Shown one piece after another: positions 51,870 to 63,147 of a stretch of 64,000 bases of DNA (its first letter is position 1; every line of letters starts with the position of its first letter). The translations under genes and the position numbers were made by a program. This DNA comes from Aplectana chamaeleonis (taxonomy: Eukaryota; Nematoda; Chromadorea; Rhabditida; Cosmocercidae): assembly GCA_029168955.1 (NCBI GenBank), contig JAPDOI010000010.1, forward strand, positions 3,371,001 through 3,435,000. The letters run 5' to 3'. The notes under the pieces are model-generated. The model was given only the letters and a program-made list of their open reading frames with translations. It ran no database searches and had not been told where the DNA came from.

Positions 51870-52379
51870 TTAGGCTTTGCTCTCGGTCAAGGGGGAACCG
51901 TCAGTCTTCAACGGCGCCACGTAAGCTGCTCCCTTCGCGAAGCTGTGCAGTCCGCAACTATCCCGCTCCCCCATCTGTGCGCCCGCGTGGTCGTCTCGGT
52001 GCATGCCCAGCCTCCGCCCGAGTATTGGGCCAAGCCCATAGAAATGATGTGATGAACTGGAGCCAGAGCAATCCTTTTGCGACACTCCTCCCCATCGGGA
52101 AGCCGACGACCTCGGCGGCCGATCCATCGCTAGCTTCTGTACTTCTGGCGATCGCGTCCGTTTAGCGACGTAGAGGTTCTTGATGTCGCACTCAGCATCT
52201 CTGGAATTCGACCTTTTACAAAAAACTCTACTACTCCTTGCTCTACTTCTCTTGCCCCTCGACATGATGGTCTCTTGCCTATCATCGGGCATACTTGACG
52301 AAACGCCCGTATTGCGGTTATCGGGTGCTACGGCTCGCTTTTGAGCTTTCGGGTACTTGTGAGGTGCACCATTAGACAC
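51870..52379 (-). CDS. Unassigned basic Ser/Arg-rich frame of the LTR element
   Basis: 169 codons, rich in Arg, Ser, Lys and Asp (SRGKRSRARSSRVFCKRSNS). No family recognised. It follows the protease region in the same direction, so it may be a downstream polyprotein part, but a chance frame is possible. Confidence 0.3.
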   Translation of the reverse strand: MSNGAPHKYPKAQKRAVAPDNRNTGVSSSMPDDRQETIMSRGKRSRARSSRVFCKRSNSRDAECDIKNLYVAKRTRSPEVQKLAMDRPPRSSASRWGGVSQKDCSGSSSSHHFYGLGPILGRRLGMHRDDHAGAQMGERDSCGLHSFAKGAAYVAPLKTDGSPLTESKA

Positions 52380-52448
52380 TTCTTTTCTTGACCGCCAGAT
52401 GATTGTTGCAGACTTCCTCTCTGCCTTGCCACATAGGACTTCAAGTGA

Positions 52449-52778
52449 TTACGGGTTCTTGGTGCATCGTGGAACGTTCGTATTACGAATTAATCTTTTC
52501 TCTTCCTCAGGGGGTTCTCGTAGATGCGCCTTTTGCTCTCCTATTTTTAACGCCACACCCAGGCTTTCTAGGGCATTTGTCCCGAGAAGAATCTCGCCAT
52601 CGTTTGCACGCGAAACGTAGAAAGCGACTTCCGTACTCGCGGTGTTCTCGAGCTTTATCTTGATGCGCACTGCTCCCAGGAATTCCATCTCGTTATCAGA
52701 AGCATCGTACACTCGGCGGCCTTGTATCGACACAAGCTGGAGCCTGTCAATATCGTATCCATTGTTTCGAGCTTCTTC
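52449..52778 (-). pseudogene. Retroviral-type aspartic protease, C-terminal part
   Basis: VYDASDNEMEFLGAVRIKI, VAFYVSRANDGEILLGTNALESLG. The ILLGTNALESLG block is the ILG helix turn of retropepsins. The DTGS active site is in the part at 63093-63146. Reading frames agree across the LINE-A5 insertion. Confidence 0.75.
52764..52778. repeat. 15-bp TSD of LINE-A5, left copy
   Basis: GTTTCGAGCTTCTTC here and at 63078-63092. Confidence 0.9.
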
Positions 52779-52811
52779 TTCCTCTTCTTTGCAGCCACGT
52801 CGAGAGTTTTG

Positions 52812-53916
52812 TCATAGGTTGAGGAACTTGGCGACCAGTAATAGATTCGTCCATAGGTCCATTGTGGTCAGCGTGGTTGGTCTCTCCGGACAATTAAACA
52901 GATGTGCCGTATCGTGGCATCCACAGTCTGTGCAGACGTCCGATTTGCTGCTGTCAATCTTGCTAACATATGCCATAGGCATAGTAGAGTGACCACAGCG
53001 CAGCGATGCCAGGGTGCATCTGGCCCTCCTTCCGAGTTGAGACTCAGATGTGCAGACCCGGGGCGGCACCACTCCCAGGATGGGATTTACCGCCGCCTTT
53101 TCCAGATGACACCGTACGAACTGTGTGTGCTCCTCGCGCAACAAACGGAGTCGTTCTTGCTGTGGATCGTGCCATCTTTGCAGATTGACTTTGCTTGGAG
53201 CATCGGCGAATGGCTTTCTGATGCGTCTCTCCCTGACGGGGTTCAGCACTCTCCATGAGGGGTGGTTGGGTTGCTTTATGATATTGATGAAAAATTGTTG
53301 GGCCTGGAGCTGGCAGTGCTCTTTTACTGGTAATATTCGTGTCTCCGCATGCAAATGCTCGACCGGGGAACTTCTTGCACATCCGGTAGCTGTACGAAGT
53401 GCGGCATTCTGTACACGCTGCATCTTGGTCCAGGAGGCTTCTGATACCAAGTGCTGCCACATCGGTGCAGCGTACTCCAGAGCGGGCTGAAGTATGGCTT
53501 TGTAGGTCCTGATAATAGTTTCCTTGCTACTGCCCCTTGATGTACCGCCCAGGGCTCTGAGCACATTAAGCTTCGCTTTGACGACGGCCTGCTTCTGCTC
53601 GGTGTTCTTGTGATACTTGAGCGATGGATCGAGCACCAGACCGAGCAGTTTGGGAAAGCGAGCAGCAGGTAATCGATCTCCGTCCCACTCGACATGCGGG
53701 CGGGCGCTGTGCTCTGATGGATCCGTTGTGAGTACGGATACCGATGATTTGGATGTCGAGATCGTTAGCATTTTGTGGTCGAAAAAGCTTTTCAGTGTGA
53801 CCAGATACTCATTGATCTTGGAGGCGGCCACATTTATATCCCGATCCCGACACATTATTGTCATATCATCGGCATAGGCGACCACCTTGATATCCTGGGG
53901 AGGGGCGGGCATGTTT
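52812..53916 (-). pseudogene. LINE-A5 RT C-terminal half and terminal knuckle
   Basis: A long clean frame (366 codons): PQDIKVVAYADDMTIMCRD (YADD), KSSVSVLTTDPSEH, LLGLVLDPSLKYHKN, LQPALEYAAPMWQHL, CTDCGCHDTAHLFNCP (knuckle with a small deletion) and LVAKFLNL. Confidence 0.9.
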
Positions 53917-53979
53917 GGAAGTATACGGCTGCGCAGAGTCGTGTAGTACGAATATTTATTGCTTTATAGCAACAATGTA

Positions 53980-53991
53980 GACGATCTTCAT
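53980..53991. repeat. 12-bp TSD of the RTE element, left copy
   Basis: GACGATCTTCAT here and GACGACCTTCAT at 57259-57270 (11 of 12). Confidence 0.75.
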
Positions 53992-54035
53992 GACTTACTT
54001 ACTTGACTTAATCGGTTGGCTTTCGCCTGACGCGG

Positions 54036-54473
54036 TCATTCCGCATCTTCACCGAGGTGTGCCGTCCTAGAAGTCAGCCGTGTCCATTTTTCACGGTCTT
54101 CAGCCACAATTTGAACACATTCCATCCAGCTGTCACTATTCCATTTCCTGCGAAACGAAACATCGCGCCTGAACTGTCTTTCGATGCCGAGTGACTTTAA
54201 ATCCTCTTTAACCACATCCGTCCAGAACTTTCGCCTACGCCCAGGTGGCCGTTTCCAGACAGGATTTGGAAGCATTTTTAAAGCGTGTTGTACGAGACGA
54301 TCCGGCGTTCTTCTTAGTATATGCCCGAGCAGTCGAAGTCGACTTTCCATTGCTGCTTGAGATGGCGTTAGGAGATGCTGGCACCTCCCTCGTGTCAAGC
54401 GTTGATGTACTGCGTCGATTTCCTTGTAAAGGTCTTCGTTATGGCATACACGCGGCCAGAAATATCCACGCAT
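54036..54473 (-). pseudogene. RTE C-terminal domain
   Basis: RGYFWPRVCHNEDLYKEI, LRLLGHILRRTPDRL and PNPVWKRPPGRRRKFW, the conserved tail of RTE-type proteins (a GHxxRxP..RxxGRRxxxW-like pattern). It is out of frame with the preceding RT by one indel at about 54478. Confidence 0.85.
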
Positions 54474-54477
54474 ACGC

Positions 54478-55347
54478 CTAAAGCTTCCTCTCCGTGCAAT
54501 CCAACCTTTCCATCTGCGTTTTCGGTGCTGCCCACGTCTCCGATCCGTACATCATGATAGGGCGAATAGCGGATAGGTAGACGCGCAACTTGACTTCCTT
54601 CGCGATGGTGGTAGACCACAAACACTTGGTTAGAAAATTGAATGCAGACGTAGCTTTCGCACATCGTTGTCGAATATCCGCTGCATAACTACCATCGTTC
54701 TTCAGCAAACAGCCCAAATAACAGAAATCGTCCACCAGTTCGATACGTTGTCCGTCCACACAAACTCCAGTTGAAGGCCTCTGAGAGACCCACATCTGCT
54801 TGCATTTGTCGGGACGAAGACGAAGTCCATAGGCTGCGGCATACTTCGAAACGAGGTTCACAATCCTTTGCAGTTTTGCGTTGTTTTCAGCGAATAACAC
54901 AATGTCGTCGGCGTACTCCAGGTCGACAAGGGAGCGTCCTGATGGTGTTAGGATCACATCCGCAGGAAACTGTTCTGCAACTCTACGCATGATGTCATCA
55001 ACGGCGAAGTTGAAAAGAAAAGGTCCTGCAACGGCTCCTTGCCTTACTCCTGTTTTCACCTCGAAAGCTGACGTAAATCCGACAGGTGCTGTTGTTCCTT
55101 TGTTCATGTCCTCGATTAACCGAACATACTTTTCCGGGACTCCATCTGCTCGCAGAGCATTGAGCAATCGATCACGATGAGGAGAGTCGAACGCGGCTTC
55201 AAAGTCCAAAAAAGCAAGCTGTAATGGCTTCGAAAACCGCTGCCACGATTCAATTACTCTTCTCACGACGAACACTTGGTCGATGGTCGATCTTCCAGGT
55301 CGAAAACCGGCTTGCTCATCTCTGGTCGTTCCTTCACGATGTTTGAT
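54478..55347 (-). pseudogene. RTE reverse transcriptase, palm and thumb
   Basis: RDEQAGFRPGRSTIDQVF, LAFLDFEAAFDSPHRD (catalytic Asp), GVRQGAVAGPFLFNF and LVDLEYADDIVLFAE (YADD), then CYLGCLLKNDGSY and YGSETWAAPK. Separated from the upstream part by an in-frame stop at 55351-55353. Catalytic residues are intact. Confidence 0.9.
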
Positions 55348-55350
55348 AAG

Positions 55351-57045
55351 TCACTCGAGAATGATACGTTCTAAAACCTTGTACATGACACGAAGTAGAG
55401 AGATTCCTCTGTAGTTCTTAGGATCCGTGACGGATAGCTTCTTGTGAAGAGGTACGATGATCGCATGTCTCCACGAATCGGGTATCCTTTCGCTCATCCA
55501 TATGGCACGGATGGTGTTGGTCATTTCACGAATCCCAGACGGAGGAAGAGCTTTCAGCATTTCAGCAGTGATGTTGTCATCTCCAACTGCCTTTCCATTC
55601 TTCATTTTCCGCACACAATCCAAAACTTCAGACTCAGTCGGCGGTTCCTCACTGACATCGTAATGTGCTCTCTGAACATGCGGGAGCTCAGGTACTGATG
55701 GCGCTGGACGATTCAGTAGTGAACTGAAGTAATCCTTCCATATTGGCAGCGTCGCATCACCAACTGCAACTCCATTGGTAGTGTTCAAGACAGGAGAACA
55801 TCTCTTCATCTTCCCGCTATACTGTCGCAGCAACGTGTAGGCTTTCTGCGGATTCTTCTCCTCCCAAGCCTTCTCGAACTCCTTAGCTCTACACGTCCAC
55901 TCTCGTTCGCGGTCACTTTGAAGCTGCCGACGCAACTTCCTCCTCAGACGCTTCTCCTCCACGAAGTTTCCTGCAGTTCGGAGAGCACATACTCTGTTGT
56001 AGGTAGATGTTGTTTCTTCTGAGACGTAGGCGAACTTCTTCTTAGGCTGTACAACCGGGAGTGCCTCTTTCGAAGCGTCCTGGATGCACTTGACAAAAGA
56101 ATCCGCGTCGCAAAGTTTCTTCTTAGTCCGTACTCCGATGTGAATAGAAACGCGTTGTCGGAAATTCCTTCTGCACTCTTCATCTCTGAGACTTGTCATG
56201 TCAATCCTCTGGAGAGGCTGAGCCCCTCGCTTCCTCTTATGAATCCTCGCAGTGAAGTTCAACAGAACAGGACGGTGATCCGAATCGAATGCGACATCCC
56301 ACACAGCTCTAGATCTTCGAATGTCCGATACTGGAATATTCCTCGTCAGGACATAGTCAAGCTGTAGTTTCAAAGTTGTCATCTTCCGCTTCCGCTGCTC
56401 TTCTGGAGATAGCCGGGTTGGTCCCTGCCACGTAAGCTGATGGCGGCGATGATTCCTCTTGAATGTCGATGCAATAATCAGACCACTGCGTTCACAAAAG
56501 TCGACAAGGCGGTAGCCATTGTCCGATGTTTGCTCCACTGGGTAGAACCATTTACCGAGTACTTCGGATTCCTGATCAAGTCCCATCTTCGCATTTGCGT
56601 CAATCCCCACGACAACAGCATGTTGACAAGGTATCCTGGCCAGCAACGTATTGAGTTCCTCATAAAACGCATCCTTCGAATTGTCTTCGGCGGTTTCAGT
56701 GGGCGCATGAGCACTCACTATCCACAGATTGAATCCTCTGTGATCCCGCAGTCGTACGAATGCATTCCGGCACGACGTTGAGCCAAACTCCTTGACCATA
56801 CCATTGAAATCCTTCCTTACAGCTATTGCACAGCCTCCCACTCTCCTATCGTCAGCGTTACCGCAGTAGATGGTGTACTTTCCGACGCTGATGACGGGTC
56901 TATCCTTGAGGCGGGTTTCCTGCAAAGCAGCAAACGGTGCATGGAAATAGCTCAGAAGTCTGGATAGCGCAGTTCTTTGGATATCACTCGACAGCGATCG
57001 ACAGTTCAGGGTGGCGAAATTGTGGCTTGTGGCCAAAGACTCCAT
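55351..57045 (-). pseudogene. RTE APE-type endonuclease and RT fingers
   Basis: 564 codons from the Met at 57045. The endonuclease has FATLNCRSLSS, FAALQETRLKD (catalytic Glu), WIVSAHAPTE, VVVGIDANAKMG (Asp), LTWQGP, QLDYVLTRN and FDSDHRPVLL (SDH). The RT begins with MKNGKAVGDDNITAEMLK, HAIIVPLHKK and NYRGISLLRVMYKVLERI. It would nick target DNA and copy its RNA at the nick. Confidence 0.9.
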
Positions 57046-57356
57046 GACTCCCTAGGTACGGATCCTAAGGTGTTATGGACCAGAGGCCTTAGTGTGCCGG
57101 ACGGCGACACCTTTATGCAATGTGCGGGATACTTTCGCGATATAGTTGTGCACGCTATATCGCTCGAACGTTCCCTGTGTACACTCAAACGTCTGCTGGG
57201 TTCAGTAGAAGCAGGGGCACCAACGAGCAGGTACCAACAGACTTGTATACACACCCCCGACGACCTTCATAATAGAAGCAATCAGGAGCGATCCCCCTAT
57301 TTCAGATTAAATCCTATTTATACATATTCTACGTGGGCGGCACCTGCCTAATATTA

Positions 57357-58644
57357 TTAGGTCTAGAAGTTAATTTCCGCGTTTTTGTTGTTATTGATAT
57401 TTTGTAAAAAATAAAATTATTTTTATATAACGAATTTTATGTTATAATGCTCACTGTATTATCAGCTTTCTATTGATATATAACTTGCTTCACGTACCTT
57501 ATAAAAAAAGTATTATTTTAGTTTCAGAATATGTCAACTTTTGTGCCGGAAAAACGCTATTTGCGGGAAGCTCTCCTTTTCCTTTTTCATCTCAAGAAGA
57601 AAGCCACTGACGCGCACCAAATGCTTGCCCAAGCTTACGGGGATGCTGCTCCATCCATAAGAACCTGCCAAGAATGGTTTCAGCGTTTCAAATCGGGTGA
57701 TTTTGACGTTAAGGACAAAGATCGACCAGGACAGCCAAAAAGTTCGAAGACGAAAGAACTTCAGGCTTTGTTGGATCAAGATTCGGCTCAAACGCAAGAA
57801 CAGCTCGCGGCATCTCTCGGCGTCACCCAAAAGCAATTTCTATTCGATTGAAGGCAATGGGGAAGATTCAAAAGGAAGGAAAATGGATCCCCTATGAGCT
57901 CTCAGAACGCAACAAAGAGCAGAGAAAAACAACTTCACAAATCTTGTTGGACCGATTCCAAAGAAAGTCTTTTTACACCGCATCATAACTGGCGATGAAA
58001 AGTGGGTGTACTACGACAATCCGAAGCGAAGAAAATCGTGGGTTAGTCCTGGTGAAACAACAACTTCGACCGCAAAACCAAACATCCACGGGAAGAAGGT
58101 CTTACTGTGCATATGGTGGGATCAACGCGGTATACTGTACTATGAACTTCTTCAACCTGGCAGAAACAGTTACTGCGAATCGCTATCAACATCAACTAAG
58201 CGCAATTGCGGCATGAAATCGAAGCAAAGAGACCAGAATGGGCGAGTCGACACGAAAAAAGCCATATTGCTTCATGATAACGCTCGACCTCATGTTGCTC
58301 GAACGGTAAAGGATACGCTAAAGAGTTCAAATGGGAAGTCTTACCGCACCCGCCGTACTCTCCAGACATCGCCCCGTCGGATTATCACCTTTTTCGGTCA
58401 ATGGCGCATGGTCTGGCGAACAGCGCTTACAAGATCGGCAAGATGTCAAAAAATGGCTCGATGAATGGGTGGAGGCCAAACCAGAAAAATTTTATTATGA
58501 TGGAATCCATAAGTTACCCAAACTCTGGGAAATGGTTGTTATTAATGACGGAAATTATTTTGAATAAAAATTTTGTTTAAGTATGTCCAGTTTTCAATAG
58601 TGTAAAAAGCGTAAAAAAACGCGGAAATTAACTTCTAGACCTAA
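57357..58644 (+). mobile_element. mariner element, 1,288 bp
   Basis: Perfect TIRs of about 30 bp beginning TTAGGTCTAGAAGTTAAT, with TA duplicated on both sides (57355-57356 and 58645-58646). It encodes a frameshifted mariner transposase. Intact TIRs could still be mobilised by a transposase from elsewhere. Confidence 0.95.
57531..58567 (+). pseudogene. mariner transposase, frameshifted
   Basis: Starts MSTFVPEKRYLREALLFLFH. The N-terminal helix-turn-helix region includes SIRTCQEWFQRFKSGDFDVKD. A frameshift near 57835 precedes KGKWIPYELSERN (the WVPHEL-like motif), then ITGDEKWVYYDNPKR (first catalytic Asp), ILLHDNARPH (second Asp) and YSPDIAPSDYHLF in another frame (third Asp, with 34 residues between the second and third, D34D). 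There is one indel near 58320. Encodes about 345 residues when gaps are allowed for, the usual length. Confidence 0.95.
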
Positions 58645-58872
58645 TATAATGGATTGCCATTTATGGCTTGTGGTAATAACATAAAGGATGCCGCGCACTT
58701 GCCAAAGCAGCTCCGCAGCCAGTCAGTCTGGATACCATGAGACTATAATTACCGAGAATTAGCCATCAGGCTATACTCCAGGCGTCGCCATTATATATCA
58801 TGAGAAACATGGTGGTTCATATATAAACATACATATAAGATATATTGTGGGCTGTGCATTCACAACAACTTC

Positions 58873-60523
58873 GAGGTAAAGACTGAAGAGAGCAGGCGAT
58901 AAAACGCCGCCCTGCGAGACTCCAGCTGCAATAGGAATACTATTAGAGACATGGTTCTGGAACATAACTCTGGCTCGTCTGCCCTTGATGAATGCCGATA
59001 TCCAGCGTTTTCCAAGGCGGTATTGATGATTCCAGTAAGTTGCTTGACAAAACTCCATGGTTTACTGTGTCGAATGCCTTGGTAAGACCTAAGGCAACAG
59101 CCACAGTTCTCTGTGACTTCTGGGCATTGAACCCATCGATGGCAAAGCTTCTAATTTCCAGCAGAGTTGTCGTGGTGGAATGCAGCTTTCTGAATCCGTG
59201 CTGGAACACCTGGTTCTCATTGTGCTCTGTGAGATCATTTACGATCAGTTTTTCGGCTACCTTTGCGAACGTGGACAGCAAGCTAATGGGTCTGTATCCC
59301 TTGGCTGAAGCCTGAGGTTTCCCCGGCTTGGGCAGCGGCACAACGTTAGCTGTCTTCCAATTCTGTGGGATGGTGCACGATCTGAACGAGGTGTTTATCA
59401 AATCAGTGAGAAGTGGTAGGATTTCATTCGGTATCTTCTTCAAGACAGCAGGACATATCCCGTCTGGACCGACCGCTTTCGAATTCCGCATATCCTTTAT
59501 AACCTTCTCAACTTGCGTCGAAGTGAACGCTTCGGCCGTGCTCATAAGCGGGAGGCGGCACAGCTCTCGTACAGTCACTCTATTCTGCGGACCACGCTTT
59601 GCACTGGTGATGAAAAAACTTCTACCGAGCGCATAAGCGGCTTCTTTTCCTGATTTGAATACACCGTTGTTGAATTCGATTGTGGAGACGGTAGCAGGCG
59701 AGCTCTTACCCGAAAGCTTTCGTAATACCTTCCAAGTAGCTGCACTGTCCGTCTTGAAATCCAACTGCCCGGTGAACTTTTCCCACTCTTCTTTCTTGTG
59801 CCTGTCTAAATCCTTTCTGATCTCATCGTCAAGTTCAGCAACGACGGGGTCCAGATGGTTGACCGCTCTCCTGGCATCTCTTGTCCTGATCTTATCGAGG
59901 ATCTCCCTAGTGACATTTGGATAGAAAGTCTTGACGCGGCCGACAGGAATAGCCGCTTTCATGGCTCTGCGGATCGCGTCAGATAAATGACACTCTTTCT
60001 GGTGCACGTCGCCATTCCACGGGTAATTTGCCGATAGGCGAAGCGCTACTTCACTGAACAGGCTCCAGTCTGCTCGGCCTAGATTAAGATAAGAACGTTG
60101 ACGAACACCAGAATAGGGAGCGAGAGAGTTGGAGAGATCGATATGGATAAAGACGGGAACATGGTCACTTGACAAAGTGGTTGAGGTGGACCATGAGCAA
60201 GAGTTAGAGAGGTTGGACGACACAAGAGAAATGTCTGGGCTGGAAGATCGGCCGTTGGTAGGGAGGCGAGTGGGCTGATCATCGTTTAAGATGACCAGGT
60301 CACACTCCCCTGCCCATTCTTCGCCGTAATTTCCTCTAGCGTCAGAATCAAGTGACGAACAAAAGGTGTGAGCATTAAAATCGCCCGCGAAGACAACCGA
60401 AGATGAGAGGTAGCAGTCGTTTAGCTGCTTAAGTAGAGGAATAGGATCGTAAGATGGGGTGCATGAGGTAGTGGGAGGAATATATATGCTGAAAAGAGAA
60501 AGGGGTGTTTTAAGAGGGAGATG
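58873..60523 (-). pseudogene. LINE-A5 endonuclease end and RT fingers/palm
   Basis: Frame 58943-60223: SSDHVPVFIHIDLS, FYPNVTREILDKIRTRD, MRNSKAVGPDGICPAVL, PLPKPGKP, GYRPISLLST, ALGLTKAFDTVN (Gly where Asp is usual). After a frameshift: AGVSQGGVLSPALFSLYLE, where the insertion begins. Upstream EN text (about 60523-60223) is also present in broken frames. Confidence 0.85.
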
Positions 60524-62424
60524 CAGGGTTGAGCAGGGCTGTGGCGCGCCACAACCGGGGGGGGGGGTCGTAAAGATTTCGGAAATTTTTGGAAAAAATT
60601 GAAAATTTGGGGGGTCGTAAAACTTTTGGAGAAAAATAGGATTTTTTCCAAATGACTTGGTAAGGTAAAATGAGGTAGGATTAGTCAGTCGGGGTGAGAT
60701 GCATGCATTTTCAACAATAAAAAAGCAGATTATTTTCAGAGAAGCTGTTTAAAACGTGAGCCAATTTGTCTAGCAGCGCAAGAGTGCAACGCGCTGGAGC
60801 GTTCTGCAATGTGTTCCGCGTACATTGAAGCTAATCAAATACATATCATAAAGAAGAATATATATATATATATATATTATATATAAATGCAGAATATGTC
60901 CCCCCAAATCCACACAGAAGCACGGTAAATGTGAATAATTAGTCCAGTAGAATAGTGTTGATGTCGATGCGAATGTGTTAGTGAATGGATATTTTGCGAT
61001 TTCATTATTCAAAAAAAACATTAAAAACTCTAATATAACGTTTAACAACGCTACATCACTTGTAGACACAGTAAAACCGGCGTATAAGTACACTATCATC
61101 TCGCACTTCGTGGCGCGGAAAAAAAAGGAGACAACGGATGAAGGCGGTCGAAAATAAAAAAATTTCAAAATCTAAAAAAAGATTCGGAATCTACATAAAA
61201 TTCTCTATAATATAGGTTTTTTATGTCCGCATAACTCTCTACCTTCGCAGAGTTATTCCCTTCTAAGGTGGCATCTAGAGTTCTGCGAGTTGCGACACGT
61301 ATGTATAAGCATATAGCTACGTGCTCGCAGCGTCCTCGCATGCGAGCTGTCTTGCGGCGAAACGGTAGGGGGCTTTCATAGTTCTTGCCGCATTGCTAGG
61401 ACGCAACTCGCAGTGCGAGCGCCCGACTACAAAATTCTCGCAGAGGGCTTTCATAGTCCTTTTCACGCACGCATTGCGAGCTGCGAGAAGAATACTCCTT
61501 ACTATTTTTGTCGTAGCTCGCAGTGCGAGTACTTCATGAATCATCATTTCTTTTGCCAACAAAACACTTTGTGCTGGTTTTTCTTTGTTTTTACTCATGA
61601 TTGTTTCCTGTTTTCTTTCCTGCACTGCGAGCAACTCGCAGCTCGCAGAACTCTATATGCCACTTAAACCCGAATCCCGTTGTGTCCTGCGATGTGGATT
61701 TTTGGAAAAGGAGACAACTAATTTTTTCGCTTGAAACTCCGTTTTAGGGTAACAAAAAAGTTAGAGTTTCCTCGATCGCGACGTAATGGGAGTTTTCTTA
61801 AGCCCTTAAAATCCCTAAGAAAGCCCTGCGCAGACGCGCTCTGATGAGACTGCCTTGCGCCCGCGCGCAGCCAACGCAAATTTTTACCTTGGAGGGAAAG
61901 AAAAATTTTTGAATCTTTTTTTCTTTCATTTTCATCATATTTTCTCGATTTTTTTTGTCTTTTCATTATTTTCTTCTATTAGGGTGTTCTCCATAATTCA
62001 TCCACTTTGTTTTGCTTACGAATTAATTGTTTTTAACGCATATATTGTGTTTTCAAATAATTTTTTTAAATAATAACTACAATTTTCTCTACAACTCCAA
62101 TAGAGCTACCCCGGAACTCCTCAGTAAGGAAGGTAGCTCTGTTTTCATGTTGAATGAGACTAACTACTTATAGTCCACGCCAATGGAAAAAAGCGCCTAT
62201 ACATGACCCTTTCGTGTCCACACGTCAGCCGCGACCGATCTAGATCCTGAAAATCATTACAACAATTTTCGCTTTTCTTTAAAATTTGATACTAAGTGAA
62301 ACTTTTGGTCCCAGGGACCCCTCGTGGGGGGTCGTAAAATTTCGGGGATTTTTTGGAAAAAAATTAAAATTGGGGGGGGGTCGTAGCCGCGACGAAAATT
62401 GCCACAATGGCCTGCTCAACCCTG
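60524..62424. mobile_element. hAT-type element, 1,901 bp, no transposase
   Basis: Perfect 8-bp TSD GGGAGATG (60516-60523 and 62425-62432). Ends CAGGGTTGAGCAGGGCTGTG and, inverted, CAGGGTTGAGCAGGCCATTG. Both ends carry GGGGTCGTAAA words, as in 48602-49022. The interior is AT-rich with (AT)n at 60861 and a nested MITE. No hAT transposase frame seen. Confidence 0.85.
61266..61665. mobile_element. MITE with CTCGCAGTGCGAG repeats, about 400 bp
   Basis: Inverted ends AGGTGGCATCTAGAGTTCTG and, inverted, AGTGGCATATAGAGTTCTGC. Inside, CTCGCAGTGCGAG-type palindromes occur at least four times (61408, 61485, 61517, 61622), and GAGGGCTTTCATAGT / GGGGGCTTTCATAGT occurs twice. TSD not clear. Confidence 0.7.
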
Positions 62425-63077
62425 GGGAGATGGATTGGAAGGTACTCGAGAGTACCATCCGTGGGTGTGTTGGGTATGAGGTGGGAGGGGAGAGAAGATA
62501 AAACAAAGGTTGAAACTCCTCCGCCAAGAGCTGACCTTGGAGCATGGAAGGCAGTGTAGCCCGGGATATTAGGATGAGGACGGGTAGGCGATGGAGAGAG
62601 CTTGGTTTCTTGAACCATGATCACGTCTGGATGGTAAGTACGTGCGAAGAGAGAGAGCTCAGAAAGTTTGGTACGAAGGCCGTTGAGATTGATATGTACA
62701 ATGGAAAGGGGGCGATTTGAGGAAGAGGAATCAGAGTTGGTAGGTGAAGAGCATAAAACACAGCGAAAAGCAGTTATGATGCCTCACAGAACTGAGACCC
62801 GAACAGGATAGATGCACCCACCTTTAGCATCCGAAGCACTGGACGCTGGTATCTCTCCAGGTGACATCCTTGCCGCACGTGGCGCATAGGTACTTCTGAG
62901 CGGGTCCAGGATTCCTCTCCACGCCGGCCCTTAGCAGGAGAATCCGAAGGAGACGCAGCTGGCCAGCTTCTCTCCCATGACAAAACCCTCTTCGTGGAGG
63001 GGGTGACGTCGGTTTGCACAGAGGTGATCTTCTTTCCTCCACACTGCCACGGCATGAACGTATGACATCTCGGCAGC
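62425..63077 (-). pseudogene. LINE-A5 N-terminus: leader, 2A-like motif, PHD-like finger, endonuclease start
   Basis: MEERRSPLCKP, then RILLLRAGVERNPGP, finger cysteines, a nonsense codon right after CFGC (62824-62826) where other copies have Gln, then out-of-frame finger end and EN text (IMVQETKLS, PRSALGGGVSTFVLSS). The hAT element enters at 62424. Confidence 0.85.
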
Positions 63078-63092
63078 GTTTCGAGCTTCTTC

Positions 63093-63146
63093 CAGTACTT
63101 TCATCGGTACAATACTTATCATCGATCCTGTATCTATCAAAATCAA
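63093..63146 (-). pseudogene. Retroviral-type aspartic protease, N-terminal part
   Basis: ILIDTGSMISIVP contains the DTGS active site with the following SIVP. It ends (VLEEA) at the LINE-A5 TSD. Its continuation in the same frame is at 52778 downwards. Confidence 0.75.
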
Positions 63147-63147
63147 T

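Larger units (their letters stand above)
51640..52778 (-). mobile_element. LTR-retrotransposon remnant (left part)
   Basis: Carries the C-terminal part of a retroviral-type aspartic protease (52449-52778) and a basic, Ser/Arg-rich frame (51870-52379). AT-rich DNA at 51700-51830 may be LTR (AATCATAAACAAGTATTTA on the minus strand). Its other part lies at 63093-63146, 10.3 kb away, separated by LINE-A5. Confidence 0.6.
53992..57258 (-). mobile_element. RTE-clade LINE, near full length, 3.27 kb
   Basis: A single APE endonuclease plus RT reading region on the minus strand, no ORF1, and a very short 3' UTR ending in AAGTAAGTAAGTC, all typical of RTE elements. 11/12-bp TSD. Three open segments are separated by one stop and one frameshift, so it is a young but inactive copy. 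Confidence 0.85.
53917..58872 (-). mobile_element. Putative solo LTR (about 400 bp) expanded by RTE and mariner insertions
   Basis: After removing the RTE (53992-57258) and mariner (57357-58644), about 400 bp remain. On the minus strand they start TGTTGTGAATGCACAGCC and end CTTCCAAACA, with a TATAAATAGG box at about 57310-57320 and CAATAAATATT at about 53955. TGTT..AACA ends plus promoter and polyadenylation signals suggest an LTR. No TSD could be fixed, so the class is tentative. Confidence 0.35.
52779..63077 (-). mobile_element. LINE-A copy 5, spread over 10.3 kb by insertions
   Basis: The 3' tail (GGCTGCAAAGAAGAGG) is at 52779 and the 5' end GCTGCCGAGATGTC at 63077, with a 15-bp TSD. Coding pieces are at 62425-63077, 58873-60523 and 52779-53916. 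Removing the two insertions (about 4,956 and 1,909 bp) leaves about 3.4 kb, the full-length size. Confidence 0.9.

Noticed and set aside
60840..60890. Possible promoter at (AT)n run
   Set aside because: Simple dinucleotide repeat inside a non-autonomous hAT element; no gene follows.
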